This document shows, piece after piece, positions 1 to 6,635 of a DNA stretch of 6,635 nucleotides; positions within the stretch are counted from its first letter, which is position 1; every line of letters starts with the position of its first letter. The position numbers and the translations under genes were made by a program. The stretch is from Actinomycetota bacterium (lineage in GTDB: Bacteria > Actinomycetota > Actinomycetes > Nanopelagicales > Nanopelagicaceae): contig WLHG01000059.1 of the NCBI GenBank assembly GCA_009702845.1, positions 1 through 6,635 on the forward strand, in the 5' to 3' direction. Below the pieces are notes generated by a model. That model was given only the letters and a program-made list of their open reading frames with translations, made no database searches and was not told the DNA's origin.

Positions 1-272
1 ATAGATTCGGCAACGTCCTGAATAGAGAATGGATCATTAGGGTCTTCTTCGGCAATACGTGCATGAAAATAGACTTGGAGTAAGACATCACCGAGCTCTT
101 CACGCATATCGACACGGTTGCCGCTTTGAACCGCATCAACAAACTCGTACGACTCTTCTAGTAAGTATTTCAGTAGCGATTCATGCGTTTGTTCGGCATC
201 CCAAGGACATCCTCCGGGTGAGCGAAGTTGGTCCATAACTTCAACAAGGCGCTGAAGTTGTGAACCTTCCAT
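1..272 (-). CDS. mazG: MazG-family nucleoside triphosphate pyrophosphohydrolase, N-terminal part (runs off left edge)
   Basis: The 90 visible residues match the N-terminal half of MazG, a cytosolic all-alpha NTP pyrophosphohydrolase that splits NTPs and dNTPs, including damaged ones, to NMP plus pyrophosphate. The opening MEGSQLQRLVEVMDQLRSP is followed by GGCPWDAEQTHESL (residues 20-33), the usual CPWD...QTH signature. The metal-binding motif EExxE is E39-E40-S-Y-E43, with its partner ExxD at E59-L-G-D62. Both halves of the Mg-binding site are therefore intact in this first MazG domain. The ATG at 272 is the first possible start, because the in-frame codon at 284-282 is the TAA of the preceding gene. 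It also aligns with the E. coli MazG N terminus. No Shine-Dalgarno is evident in the 9-nt gap. It lies last in the visible mfd-lipoprotein-mazG run, and the C-terminal part lies outside the window. Family identity is secure; whether the full protein has one or two MazG domains cannot be seen. Confidence 0.95.
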   Translation of the reverse strand, partial: MEGSQLQRLVEVMDQLRSPGGCPWDAEQTHESLLKYLLEESYEFVDAVQSGNRVDMREELGDVLLQVYFHARIAEEDPNDPFSIQDVAES

Positions 273-281
273 CGCCGTAAA

Positions 282-887
282 TTACTTAGTTGCTGGTGTG
301 ACTGCAGGACTTGCAGAGTCAACTGCAACTACATCTGCAATTGTGCCATCCCATGTGCCGTAGCGTGGGTTAACAGTTACACCGAGCTCTTTTGCCTTTG
401 CAACAACGAGCTTTTGTACTTCCTCGCCAAGCGCGTCTTGTGGAACTCCGCTTGCCGTTAGCGCTTGGCTAATCTTGTCCGAAAATGTCATCGCCTCTAT
501 ATATGTATCTAAATCATTTGGTGCGATACCAGCGCTCACGAGGGCTTCAGGTAGACCTTCTGCGCCTCCAACTTGATCGATAATACTTTGGCGGCGAGTA
601 TCGATTTCAGCCTTCGAGACTGTGAGTTTTAACTCTTCACCTGTAGCGCGAAGTAGCGCAGTTAATAAGTGAAAGCGGAGTTGTGCGCGGTTGAGTAACT
701 CGCCAGTTTCCAACTGCATCTGTGAAATATCGACCCCAACGCGGGCTGCAAGGATGGCATCAATGCTTGACTGCACAGTTGCTTGAGTAATCTTTGTATC
801 ACCAAGCGTTGCCGCGGCACCAACTTGTGAGCAACCGGATAGTAATAATGCAGCTGCTACGGTCATTACGGCAAGAAACTTCTTCAC
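282..887 (-). CDS. Lipoprotein with SurA N-terminal-like domain (no PPIase domain)
   Basis: This is a 201-residue exported lipoprotein. From the GTG at 887 it begins VKKFLAVMTVAAALLLSGCS (initiator read as Met), a textbook type II signal peptide: K2-K3, a hydrophobic core, and lipobox L16-S-G-C19. The mature protein should be lipid-anchored outside the membrane from Cys19. Residues about 24-37 (AATLGDTKITQATV) resemble the short segment that opens SurA/PrsA/PpiD chaperones, followed by mostly helical sequence. NPRYGTWD (173-180) resembles a C-terminal motif I recall from actinobacterial SurA-N lipoproteins, and a Ser/Ala/Pro/Thr-rich tail ends the protein. I see no parvulin domain, so isomerase activity is not expected; a chaperone-like role is only an inference. 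A longer form from a GTG at 914 is open but would put nine extra residues before the Lys pair. The 887 start is preferred because it overlaps the mfd stop (TAGTG) and gives a normal signal peptide. It shares an operon with mfd and mazG. Confidence 0.88.
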   Translation of the reverse strand: MKKFLAVMTVAAALLLSGCSQVGAAATLGDTKITQATVQSSIDAILAARVGVDISQMQLETGELLNRAQLRFHLLTALLRATGEELKLTVSKAEIDTRRQSIIDQVGGAEGLPEALVSAGIAPNDLDTYIEAMTFSDKISQALTASGVPQDALGEEVQKLVVAKAKELGVTVNPRYGTWDGTIADVVAVDSASPAVTPATK

Positions 888-889
888 TA
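885..889 (-). promoter_or_regulatory. TAGTG stop/start overlap joining mfd to the lipoprotein gene
   Basis: On the minus strand the mfd stop TAG (889-887) shares its G with the GTG start (887-885) of the lipoprotein gene. A purine-rich stretch, GAAAGCGAG, lies just upstream inside the last mfd codons and may serve as a weak ribosome-binding site. This arrangement normally implies one transcript and translation by termination-reinitiation. The overlap is seen directly; the coupling is inferred. Confidence 0.8.
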
Positions 890-3800
890 TGAACTCGCTT
901 TCGGTGGTGGGCACAATTGGTTAAGGGCCTCAATGACCCAGGCCAGAAGAGAAGTATCCACTATGACAGGAGCGTTCTCGGACGGATTCCATGTATCAGG
1001 CTTCTTTAGCGCCACTAATACCGTGCTTGCCGCTGATTTATAGAGCGAGCCCGGGTATAAACGTGACAGGCGTAACGCCTTGGACTCAGGCAACGTTAAG
1101 GGTGCCAAGCGCAAGAACTTTCCTTGAACGACAACCTCGGTCAATGCCGCCGCCTTAGCCAGAGCCCGAAGGGATGCCACACCCAACAGGGCTTCGGCCT
1201 CTACTGGGAGTTCTCCAAAGCGATCTAGTAACTCGGCTCGAATCGATTCGACGTCATCGTTATTTTTAACATCGGCTAAGCGGCGATATAAATCAAGACG
1301 TAGACGTTCACCGGGAACATACTCAGTGGACAGGTGTGCATTTATTGGAAGCTCGATTTTACAATCACTAACTCTTTCTTCCGTTTCAATGATTCCCTTC
1401 TTGTAATCATTAACCGCTTCGCCAACCATGCGCATATATAAATCAAAACCCACATCGGCGATATGGCCTGATTGTTCGCCACCCAAAAGATTTCCAGCAC
1501 CACGTATCTCTAAATCTTTTAGCGCCACTCGCATTCCAGAACCTAAATCGGTATTTGCCGCGATAGTTGTTAATCGCTCATGTGCGAGCTCGGATAGCGG
1601 TTGATCAGCTGGGTAGAGAAAATATGCATATGCGCGCTCGCGGCCCCGGCCAACTCGACCGCGCAATTGGTGAAGTTGAGATAGCCCGAAGCGGTCGGCT
1701 CGTTCAACGATTAAAGTATTAGCGTTTTGAATATCTAAGCCGCTTTCAACGATAGTTGTACTCACTAAAACATCGAAATCGCGATTCCAAAAACCGAGGA
1801 TTACATCCTCAAGCGCCCCTTCACTCATCTGCCCATGTGCAACTCGGATACGAGCTTCAGGCACCAACTCTTGTAAACGCGATGCTGCTTGATCGATACT
1901 TTCAACTCGGTTGTGCAGATAGAAAATCTGACCATCACGCAAAAGCTCGCGGTGAATCGCTGCCGTAATCTGACCCTCCTCGGCTGGGCCAACGTAGGTC
2001 AAAATCGGATGGCGCTCTTCAGGTGGTGTTGTTATCGTGGACATTTCGCGAATTCCAGTAACTGCCATCTCTAGCGTTCGCGGAATAGGCGTTGCCGACA
2101 TAGCTAAGACATCGACCGTAGTGCGCATCTTCTTAAGCGCCTCTTTTTGTTCAACTCCAAAACGTTGCTCTTCATCGACAATTACTAAGCCTAAGTCTTT
2201 GAATACAACATCCTTGGAGAGAATTCTGTGCGTACCGATGACAACATCCACGCTTCCATTTGATAATCCTTCAATTATCTCTTTGCCCTCTTTAGCCGTA
2301 TTAAAGCGCGATAGGCCTGCGGTTTTTATAGGAAAGCCCGCATAGCGCTCGGCGAAAGTCTTTGTATGTTGCTGGACTAGCAAAGTTGTAGGGACAAGTA
2401 CTGCCACCTGTTTGCCATCTTGAACGGCTTTAAATGCGGCGCGAATAGCAATTTCAGTTTTGCCATAACCAACATCTCCGCAAATGATTCGATCCATCGG
2501 GTACGGGCGTTCCATGTCTGCTTTTACATCATTAATTGTTGAGAGTTGGTCTGGCGTTTCAATGTAGGAAAAAGAGTCTTCAAGTTCGCGTTGCCATGGT
2601 GTGTCAGGTGAAAATGCAAAACCTGGTGAGCTCGTGCGTGCGGCATATAAACGGATTAACTCTCCTGCAATTTGGCGCACCGCTTTACGGGCGCGACCCT
2701 TTGCTTTCTGCCATTCACCGCTGCCGATTCGATGCACTGTCGGCGCTTCACCGCCAACATATTTACTTACCTGTTCGAGTGCATCGGTCGGCACAAAGAT
2801 TCGATCTCCAGGTTGGCCACGCTTTGCCGATGCATATTCAATGACTAAGTACTCCCGAGTTACCCCGGCGACCGTGCGTTGAACTAGCTCTATGTAGCGT
2901 CCGATTCCATGTTGTTCGTGAACAACAAAATCGCCGGCGCGAAGCTCAAGGGGATCAATGGCCGCCTTTCTCTTTGATGGTAATCGTTGATTATCTTTGA
3001 CGCTGCCCTTACTCCCAGTTAAATCCCGTTCAGTCATGAAAAAGATTTGCTCGCTCTGGCTCTCAAAACCATGTGCAATAACCGAGGTTGTTAAGTGAAT
3101 ACTGCCCTTTGTCGGCGTGGCACTTAGTTGTTCAACGATATGTACGGGCAAATCAGCGTTACGGAAAATGCCGGCATAACGCTCCAACATGCCATGGCCA
3201 TGAGTTGCAAAGACAACGGTGAAATGGGCTTCAACGGCCTCTCGTAGAGCTGCAACTGTGCGCTCAATATCACCGCGCATCGGATCGATCGCTCGGTACT
3301 CCAAAAACTCAGTATCGTCTGCAAGATCGCTTCCAAAGGGCGAGAGATCTACGCGCGAGAATCCGCAGTCGGTGATCTCTTTTTCAAAGATATCCCATGA
3401 CATATAAGTTCCCGAGCTGTCATGGATTGGAGCGATTGCACCATGGGCGGCATTTGACCATGAGGCGTTAAGAAACTCTTCATTGGTTGCCAAGAGATCC
3501 CCTGCTCGCGATCTGATTCGCTCGTAATCAATGAATACAACCCGTGTATTGGTGGGCATTCTTGCCAAAAGAGTTTGTGTCTCGTCAATTAGAAGTGGGA
3601 TCAATGACTCCATTCCTTCAAATGATATTCCTTCACTTATTTTTTCTAACAGCTCGCTTGCACTCGGCAGGTTCTCTTTAAGCTCTAGTGCATGTGCCCT
3701 AATAGTCGGAGTAATTAAAAACTCACGGCATGGAAAGATTTCGACACTGCCTATTACTGGAGCGAAAGTTCGTTGGTCTGAAACTTCAAAGTAACTAATA

Positions 3801-4357
3801 TCCTCAATCTCATCACCAAAAAAATCTATACGTATTGGGTGTGCACTTAGTGGCAAAAATAGGTCGATGATTCCACCACGCACCGCAAACTCACCACGGC
3901 GCTCTACTAAGTCGGTGCGTGTATATGCAAGGGCGGCTAAATGGCGAACTAATAGATCCAGTGATTGTTCTTTGCCAATCTCTAATTTCATTAAGGCGGA
4001 TTTTCCAAGATCGCCAATAATGCGATGAATAGCACCACGTACGGGAGTAACAACTATTGGATTAACTCTCTGTTTTTCTCCCAGCGAATAGAGCGTTGCA
4101 ATGCGCCGCGCAACCGTGTCACTGCGAGGACTCAACCGCTCATGCGGCAACGTTTCCCAGGCTGGAAACTCCATAACGTTGTTATGTAGTTCGCGAAGTT
4201 CACTGACTAAATCCTCAGCACTCCTACTTGAACTAGTGATAACGAGGATCGGTGATTCATCGGCCTTGGCAGCAAGTAAAAAGGGGTACATCGCCGAAGG
4301 TGCCACAATGTGAGATTCATTGGCCGTTGAGGGCAGAGTATTAATTAATCCACGCAT
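887..4357 (-). CDS. mfd: Transcription-repair coupling factor Mfd (ATP-dependent DNA translocase)
   Basis: Mfd binds RNA polymerase stalled at DNA lesions, pushes it off by ATP-driven translocation and recruits UvrA to start nucleotide-excision repair. The protein has 1156 residues, the usual full length. The UvrB-like N-terminal module spans about 1-340, with EFPAWETLPHERLSPRSD (63-80) and the UvrA-contact region around GEFAVRGGIIDLF (155-167). It lacks its own Walker A, as is normal for Mfd. The CarD-like RNA polymerase interaction domain is about 470-540 (AGDFVVHEQHGIGRY at 474-488, FVPTDALEQVSKYVGG at 521-536). The translocase motor has Walker A GDVGYGKTE (627-635), DEEQ (728-731), SAT (754-756), STTIVESGLDI (866-876) and motif VI QLRGRVGRGR (897-906). 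The TRG-type element is DLEIRGAGNLLGGEQSG (948-964), and the C-terminal D7 domain runs from about 1000. All motor motifs are intact. The ATG at 4357 has a strong Shine-Dalgarno. It is the first gene of the operon and is divergent from ppc. Confidence 0.98.
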   Translation of the reverse strand: MRGLINTLPSTANESHIVAPSAMYPFLLAAKADESPILVITSSSRSAEDLVSELRELHNNVMEFPAWETLPHERLSPRSDTVARRIATLYSLGEKQRVNPIVVTPVRGAIHRIIGDLGKSALMKLEIGKEQSLDLLVRHLAALAYTRTDLVERRGEFAVRGGIIDLFLPLSAHPIRIDFFGDEIEDISYFEVSDQRTFAPVIGSVEIFPCREFLITPTIRAHALELKENLPSASELLEKISEGISFEGMESLIPLLIDETQTLLARMPTNTRVVFIDYERIRSRAGDLLATNEEFLNASWSNAAHGAIAPIHDSSGTYMSWDIFEKEITDCGFSRVDLSPFGSDLADDTEFLEYRAIDPMRGDIERTVAALREAVEAHFTVVFATHGHGMLERYAGIFRNADLPVHIVEQLSATPTKGSIHLTTSVIAHGFESQSEQIFFMTERDLTGSKGSVKDNQRLPSKRKAAIDPLELRAGDFVVHEQHGIGRYIELVQRTVAGVTREYLVIEYASAKRGQPGDRIFVPTDALEQVSKYVGGEAPTVHRIGSGEWQKAKGRARKAVRQIAGELIRLYAARTSSPGFAFSPDTPWQRELEDSFSYIETPDQLSTINDVKADMERPYPMDRIICGDVGYGKTEIAIRAAFKAVQDGKQVAVLVPTTLLVQQHTKTFAERYAGFPIKTAGLSRFNTAKEGKEIIEGLSNGSVDVVIGTHRILSKDVVFKDLGLVIVDEEQRFGVEQKEALKKMRTTVDVLAMSATPIPRTLEMAVTGIREMSTITTPPEERHPILTYVGPAEEGQITAAIHRELLRDGQIFYLHNRVESIDQAASRLQELVPEARIRVAHGQMSEGALEDVILGFWNRDFDVLVSTTIVESGLDIQNANTLIVERADRFGLSQLHQLRGRVGRGRERAYAYFLYPADQPLSELAHERLTTIAANTDLGSGMRVALKDLEIRGAGNLLGGEQSGHIADVGFDLYMRMVGEAVNDYKKGIIETEERVSDCKIELPINAHLSTEYVPGERLRLDLYRRLADVKNNDDVESIRAELLDRFGELPVEAEALLGVASLRALAKAAALTEVVVQGKFLRLAPLTLPESKALRLSRLYPGSLYKSAASTVLVALKKPDTWNPSENAPVIVDTSLLAWVIEALNQLCPPPKASS

Positions 4358-4363
4358 CGTGCA

Positions 4364-4370
4364 CCTCCCC
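4364..4370 (-). promoter_or_regulatory. Strong ribosome-binding site of mfd
   Basis: On the minus strand GGGGAGG is followed by six bases (TGCACG) and the ATG at 4357. This is close to the ideal Shine-Dalgarno match and spacing, and it fixes the mfd start. Its GGGAGG core is also complementary to CCTCCC in the leader hairpin just upstream. Confidence 0.85.
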
Positions 4371-4385
4371 GAGAAACGCCCTAAG

Positions 4386-4410
4386 GCCCCGTTCCCAAAT
4401 GGGAGGGGGC
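4386..4410. repeat. GC-rich imperfect inverted repeat (hairpin or operator)
   Basis: The outer arms GCCCC (4386-4390) and GGGGC (4406-4410) pair perfectly. The inner arms TCCCA (4393-4397) and TGGGA (4400-4404) also pair. Between them is a small asymmetric internal loop (GT against G). In RNA the innermost A-U would open to leave a four-base AAAU-type loop. It sits 29 bp upstream of the mfd ATG. It has no U-tract and lies between divergent gene starts, so it is not a terminator. It could be an mfd leader structure, a protein-binding site or chance. The symmetry is seen directly; the role is unknown. Confidence 0.55.
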
Positions 4411-4454
4411 TAATGAACTCATTCTAATTTGTCGCCAACGCTCACGGCGAACTG

Positions 4455-4460
4455 AGAGGA
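4455..4460 (+). promoter_or_regulatory. Ribosome-binding site of ppc
   Basis: AGAGGA lies seven bases before the ATG at 4468, a good Shine-Dalgarno position. An in-frame TGA at 4453-4455 rules out any longer N terminus, so this site decides the ppc start. Confidence 0.8.
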
Positions 4461-4467
4461 TAACCCC

Positions 4468-6635
4468 ATGAGCATTGAAGGCATTGGCGGGGCAGTTGCA
4501 GCAGATGATGCCGCTCTGCGTAGCGATGTGCGCAAGCTCGGAGATTTACTCGGCCAGACTTTGGTGCGCCAAGAAGGCGCCGAACTCCTAGCCCTCGTTG
4601 AAAAAGTTCGAATGGCGGTGCGCGAAGGCGATGGCGTGGAGCTTCTTGCATCACTTTCTGTTGAGGATTCAGTGCAGTTGGTACGAGCCTTTAGTACCTA
4701 TTTCAATTTGGCCAACATTGCAGAGCAAGTACACCGCGCACGAGTCCTAGCCGATGCGCGGGCAGATGGTGGATCATGGTTGACGCGGGCGGTCGACAAG
4801 ATTGAAGCCGCACTACAAGCTCAAACGCCCGGACATGAACTATCAACTGCCGAAATTTCGCAATGGATAAATGAAATGTCAGTGCGTCCAGTATTTACCG
4901 CGCATCCAACAGAGGCTGCGCGCCGTTCAGTATTGAGCAAGATGGGACAGATTGCAGATTTGCTTGAGGATTCACGTAACCCTTCCCAGGCAGAGCGTCT
5001 TGCCGAAACAATCGACCTACTGTGGCAGACAGATGAACTACGAGTTGGACAGCCCGAGCCTCTTGATGAAGCTATGAACGCCCTCTACTACCTCGATGAT
5101 TTATTTAAACAAACAGTCCCAGAAGTTCTCAATGATTTTGCACGCGAGATGAAGCGTATCGATGTTGTCGTACCGGTTACCGCTCGCCCACTAACTTTTG
5201 GAAGTTGGATCGGCGGAGACCGAGACGGTAACCCAAATGTGAACGCTCAAGTCACAACCGATGCAATGGTGCTTCAAGTCGGTCACGCGATTCGAACAAC
5301 TATTGCAGCGATGGATGCGCTACGCCAGATGCTTTCAATTTCAAGTCGAATTATCGGAGCAACTCCCGAACTGACCGCCTCTGTGGAAAATGATTTAAAG
5401 TACATCACCGAGTTCGAACCACGCTTCCTTCGCCTTAATGCGCAAGAGCCATATCGTTTAAAAGCGACTGCGATCGTCCATCGCCTAGCGCTAACACGTG
5501 ATCGCCATGCAAAGGGTGCTCCACATGTTGAGCACCGTGACTACGCCGAGGCCTCTGAATTAATAGCAGATCTAATGCTTATGCGCGACTCACTCTTTGC
5601 GCACAAAGGTGAGCTCATTGCTACGGGTCTATTAGAGCGCACGATTCGAACGGTCGCTGCCTTTGGTATTACACATGCAACGATGGATATTCGCGAGCAT
5701 TCAGATGCTCACCATAATCTTCTGATGCAGGCAACCAATATTGCGGGTTACATCGAAAAAACACATGACGAAAAGTTCGAAATTCTCGCCGCATTTTTAG
5801 CCGCTGATACAAACCTAGATGTGACTAGTTTGGATAGTATGGCGCAAAAGACACTCGATACTTTTTTTGCCGTATCCGATTTGATAGATCGCTTTGGCTC
5901 TGAAGCAATTGAGACATATATCGTTTCGATGACAAAGGGTGCAGATGATTTAATCGCAGCCGTTGTGATTGCTCAGCAAGCCGGGCTTATTAACCTCAAA
6001 AATAAGAAGGCCCGAATCGGATTTGCCCCACTGCTTGAAACTGTGGCCGAACTGCGAGCTGCAGGTGAAATCCTTGAAAAACTTTTGAGCAATCCGGCTT
6101 ATCGTTTACTTATCTCCCTCCGTGGAGATGTCCAAGAAGTAATGCTGGGATATTCCGACTCTAATAAAGATGCGGGTATTGCAACGAGTCAATGGGAAAT
6201 CCACCGTGCACAACGCTCTCTTCGAGATGTAGCGATGCGACATGGCGTTAAGTTGCGCCTGTTTCACGGCCGTGGTGGATCCGTTGGTCGTGGTGGCGGA
6301 CCAACGTATGAGGCTTTAGTTGCGCTTCCTTGGGGCTCGGTGGATGGTCAGATTAAGATGACGGAGCAGGGCGAAGTTATTAGCGATAAGTATTCGCTTG
6401 CATCCCTTGCCCGGGAAAACATTGAGCTAACTCTTGCCGCCTCCCTTGAAGCAACAGTTCTCAACCGTGCTCCTCGCCAATCACCAAAAGATTTATCGAG
6501 CTGGAATGAGTGCATGCAGTTAGTCAGCGATAGTTCATTTGCAACGTATCGCGCATTAATAGATCACCAAGATTTGCCGGCATATTTTTATGCATCAACA
6601 CCAGTTGAGCAGTTGGGCAATCTCTTCTTGGGTTC
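4468..6635 (+). CDS. ppc: Phosphoenolpyruvate carboxylase, N-terminal ~80% (runs off right edge)
   Basis: This enzyme carboxylates phosphoenolpyruvate with bicarbonate to oxaloacetate plus phosphate, using Mg2+ or Mn2+. It is a cytosolic anaplerotic step that refills the TCA cycle and feeds aspartate-family synthesis. The frame is open for 722 complete codons; the family is about 880-930 residues, so roughly 160-210 are missing. Signature 1 is VFTAHPTEAARRS (142-154) with catalytic His146 (E. coli His138). GSWIGGDRDGNPNV (245-258) is also a family landmark. PLLETVAEL (521-529) carries the likely metal ligand Glu524, and MLGYSDSNKDAG (559-570) has Asp564 and Lys567, matching E. coli Asp543 and Lys546. 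FHGRGGSVGRGGGP (599-612) is the glycine-rich loop with His600, Arg602 and Arg608 (E. coli 579, 581, 587). TEQGEVISDKY (632-642) follows. Every catalytic residue I can check is present. The C-terminal aspartate-inhibition residues lie beyond the window. It is transcribed divergently from mfd. Confidence 0.97.
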   Translation, partial: MSIEGIGGAVAADDAALRSDVRKLGDLLGQTLVRQEGAELLALVEKVRMAVREGDGVELLASLSVEDSVQLVRAFSTYFNLANIAEQVHRARVLADARADGGSWLTRAVDKIEAALQAQTPGHELSTAEISQWINEMSVRPVFTAHPTEAARRSVLSKMGQIADLLEDSRNPSQAERLAETIDLLWQTDELRVGQPEPLDEAMNALYYLDDLFKQTVPEVLNDFAREMKRIDVVVPVTARPLTFGSWIGGDRDGNPNVNAQVTTDAMVLQVGHAIRTTIAAMDALRQMLSISSRIIGATPELTASVENDLKYITEFEPRFLRLNAQEPYRLKATAIVHRLALTRDRHAKGAPHVEHRDYAEASELIADLMLMRDSLFAHKGELIATGLLERTIRTVAAFGITHATMDIREHSDAHHNLLMQATNIAGYIEKTHDEKFEILAAFLAADTNLDVTSLDSMAQKTLDTFFAVSDLIDRFGSEAIETYIVSMTKGADDLIAAVVIAQQAGLINLKNKKARIGFAPLLETVAELRAAGEILEKLLSNPAYRLLISLRGDVQEVMLGYSDSNKDAGIATSQWEIHRAQRSLRDVAMRHGVKLRLFHGRGGSVGRGGGPTYEALVALPWGSVDGQIKMTEQGEVISDKYSLASLARENIELTLAASLEATVLNRAPRQSPKDLSSWNECMQLVSDSSFATYRALIDHQDLPAYFYASTPVEQLGNLFLG

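Larger units (their letters stand above)
4358..4467. promoter_or_regulatory. Divergent mfd/ppc intergenic region with candidate overlapping -10 elements
   Basis: These 110 bp separate two divergent start codons, so both promoters should lie here or just inside the genes. The stretch ATTCTAATTT (4421-4430) offers a -10-like TAATTT (4425-4430) for ppc and, on the opposite strand, TAGAAT (4426-4421) for mfd. Neither has a convincing -35 at 16-18 bp, which is not unusual in actinobacteria. If the mfd -10 is right, its leader would be nearly 60 nt and contain the hairpin at 4386-4410. The ppc leader would be about 30 nt. The region's role is near certain from layout; the individual hexamers are guesses. 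I see no tRNA or small ORF here. Confidence 0.45.

Noticed and set aside
3124..3588. Minus-strand open frames in another frame within mfd (3124-3336 and 3349-3588)
   Set aside because: They are frame-shifted shadows of a well-conserved Mfd region, and Mfd itself shows no break there that would suggest a frameshift.
1756..3794. Several plus-strand open frames of 60-100 codons opposite mfd (for example 2037-2345 and 2536-2844)
   Set aside because: They lie wholly inside the mfd coding strand's complement, have no recognisable protein features and overlap one another. Mfd is intact across the whole span.
3330..4357. Absence of a Walker A motif in the UvrB-like N-terminal module of Mfd
   Set aside because: Loss of ATP binding in this module is normal for the Mfd family, so it is not degeneration.
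4386..4410. Hairpin read as a rho-independent terminator
   Set aside because: No U-tract follows on either strand, and it lies between divergent gene starts, where no transcript from within this window needs to end.
4432..4450. Short inverted repeat TCGCC...GGCGA just upstream of the ppc ribosome-binding site
   Set aside because: The arms are only five bases with a nine-base loop, which is within what chance gives in a GC-mixed region, and the Shine-Dalgarno itself is not involved.
4442..4654. Minus-strand 70-codon frame overlapping the start of ppc
   Set aside because: It is antisense to a clearly supported PEPC N terminus, and its sequence is Arg/Leu-rich in the manner of antisense translations.
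5862..5868. Run of seven T in ppc as a slippage or phase-variation site
   Set aside because: The frame continues correctly through it as Thr-Phe-Phe-Ala, downstream PEPC motifs are intact, and a single T7 in a housekeeping gene is unremarkable.
1..6635. Search for CRISPR arrays, insertion sequences, tRNAs, phage genes or toxin-antitoxin pairs
   Set aside because: Nearly all bases are accounted for by four conserved housekeeping-type genes, and I saw no direct repeats, terminal inverted repeats or RNA-gene signatures. The MazG here is the pyrophosphohydrolase, and no mazEF toxin genes are visible beside it.

Overview
The window looks like a stretch of ordinary core chromosome from an actinobacterium of moderate GC content (roughly half by eye on a few lines; not computed). 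Three things point to Actinobacteria. The Mfd and phosphoenolpyruvate carboxylase proteins carry wording typical of that phylum, such as AKRGQPGDRIFVPTD and YVGGEAPT in Mfd and SDKYSLASLAREN in PEPC. A SurA-N-like lipoprotein and MazG follow Mfd, a neighbourhood related to the M. tuberculosis mfd-mazG-lpqU-eno cluster. Third codon positions are not strongly GC-biased, which suggests a streamlined, lower-GC lineage, for example freshwater Nanopelagicales (acI) or a similar group. That placement is inference from remembered families, not from a search.

Layout: positions 4357 down to 1 are a minus-strand gene run, mfd -> SurA-N-like lipoprotein -> mazG (cut by the left edge). mfd stops in a TAGTG overlap with the GTG start of the lipoprotein gene. 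That gene in turn stops 9 nt before the mazG ATG, so the three read as one tightly packed operon. On the other side of a 110-bp intergenic region (4358-4467), ppc runs on the plus strand from 4468 and is cut by the right edge after 722 complete codons.

Function: Mfd couples stalled RNA polymerase to nucleotide-excision repair, and MazG hydrolyses noncanonical or surplus NTPs, so the operon has a genome-maintenance flavour. The membrane-anchored lipoprotein between them has no obvious link to that job. PEPC supplies oxaloacetate (anaplerosis) and appears unrelated to the operon apart from sharing the divergent promoter region.

I found no mobile element, CRISPR array, tRNA, rRNA or phage gene, and no sign of a new defence or metabolic system. 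The points worth a second look are modest. They are a GC-rich hairpin in the mfd leader whose arm can also pair with the mfd Shine-Dalgarno, the stop/start overlap of mfd with the lipoprotein gene, the functionally unassigned lipoprotein itself, and the apparent lack of a ribosome-binding site for mazG.
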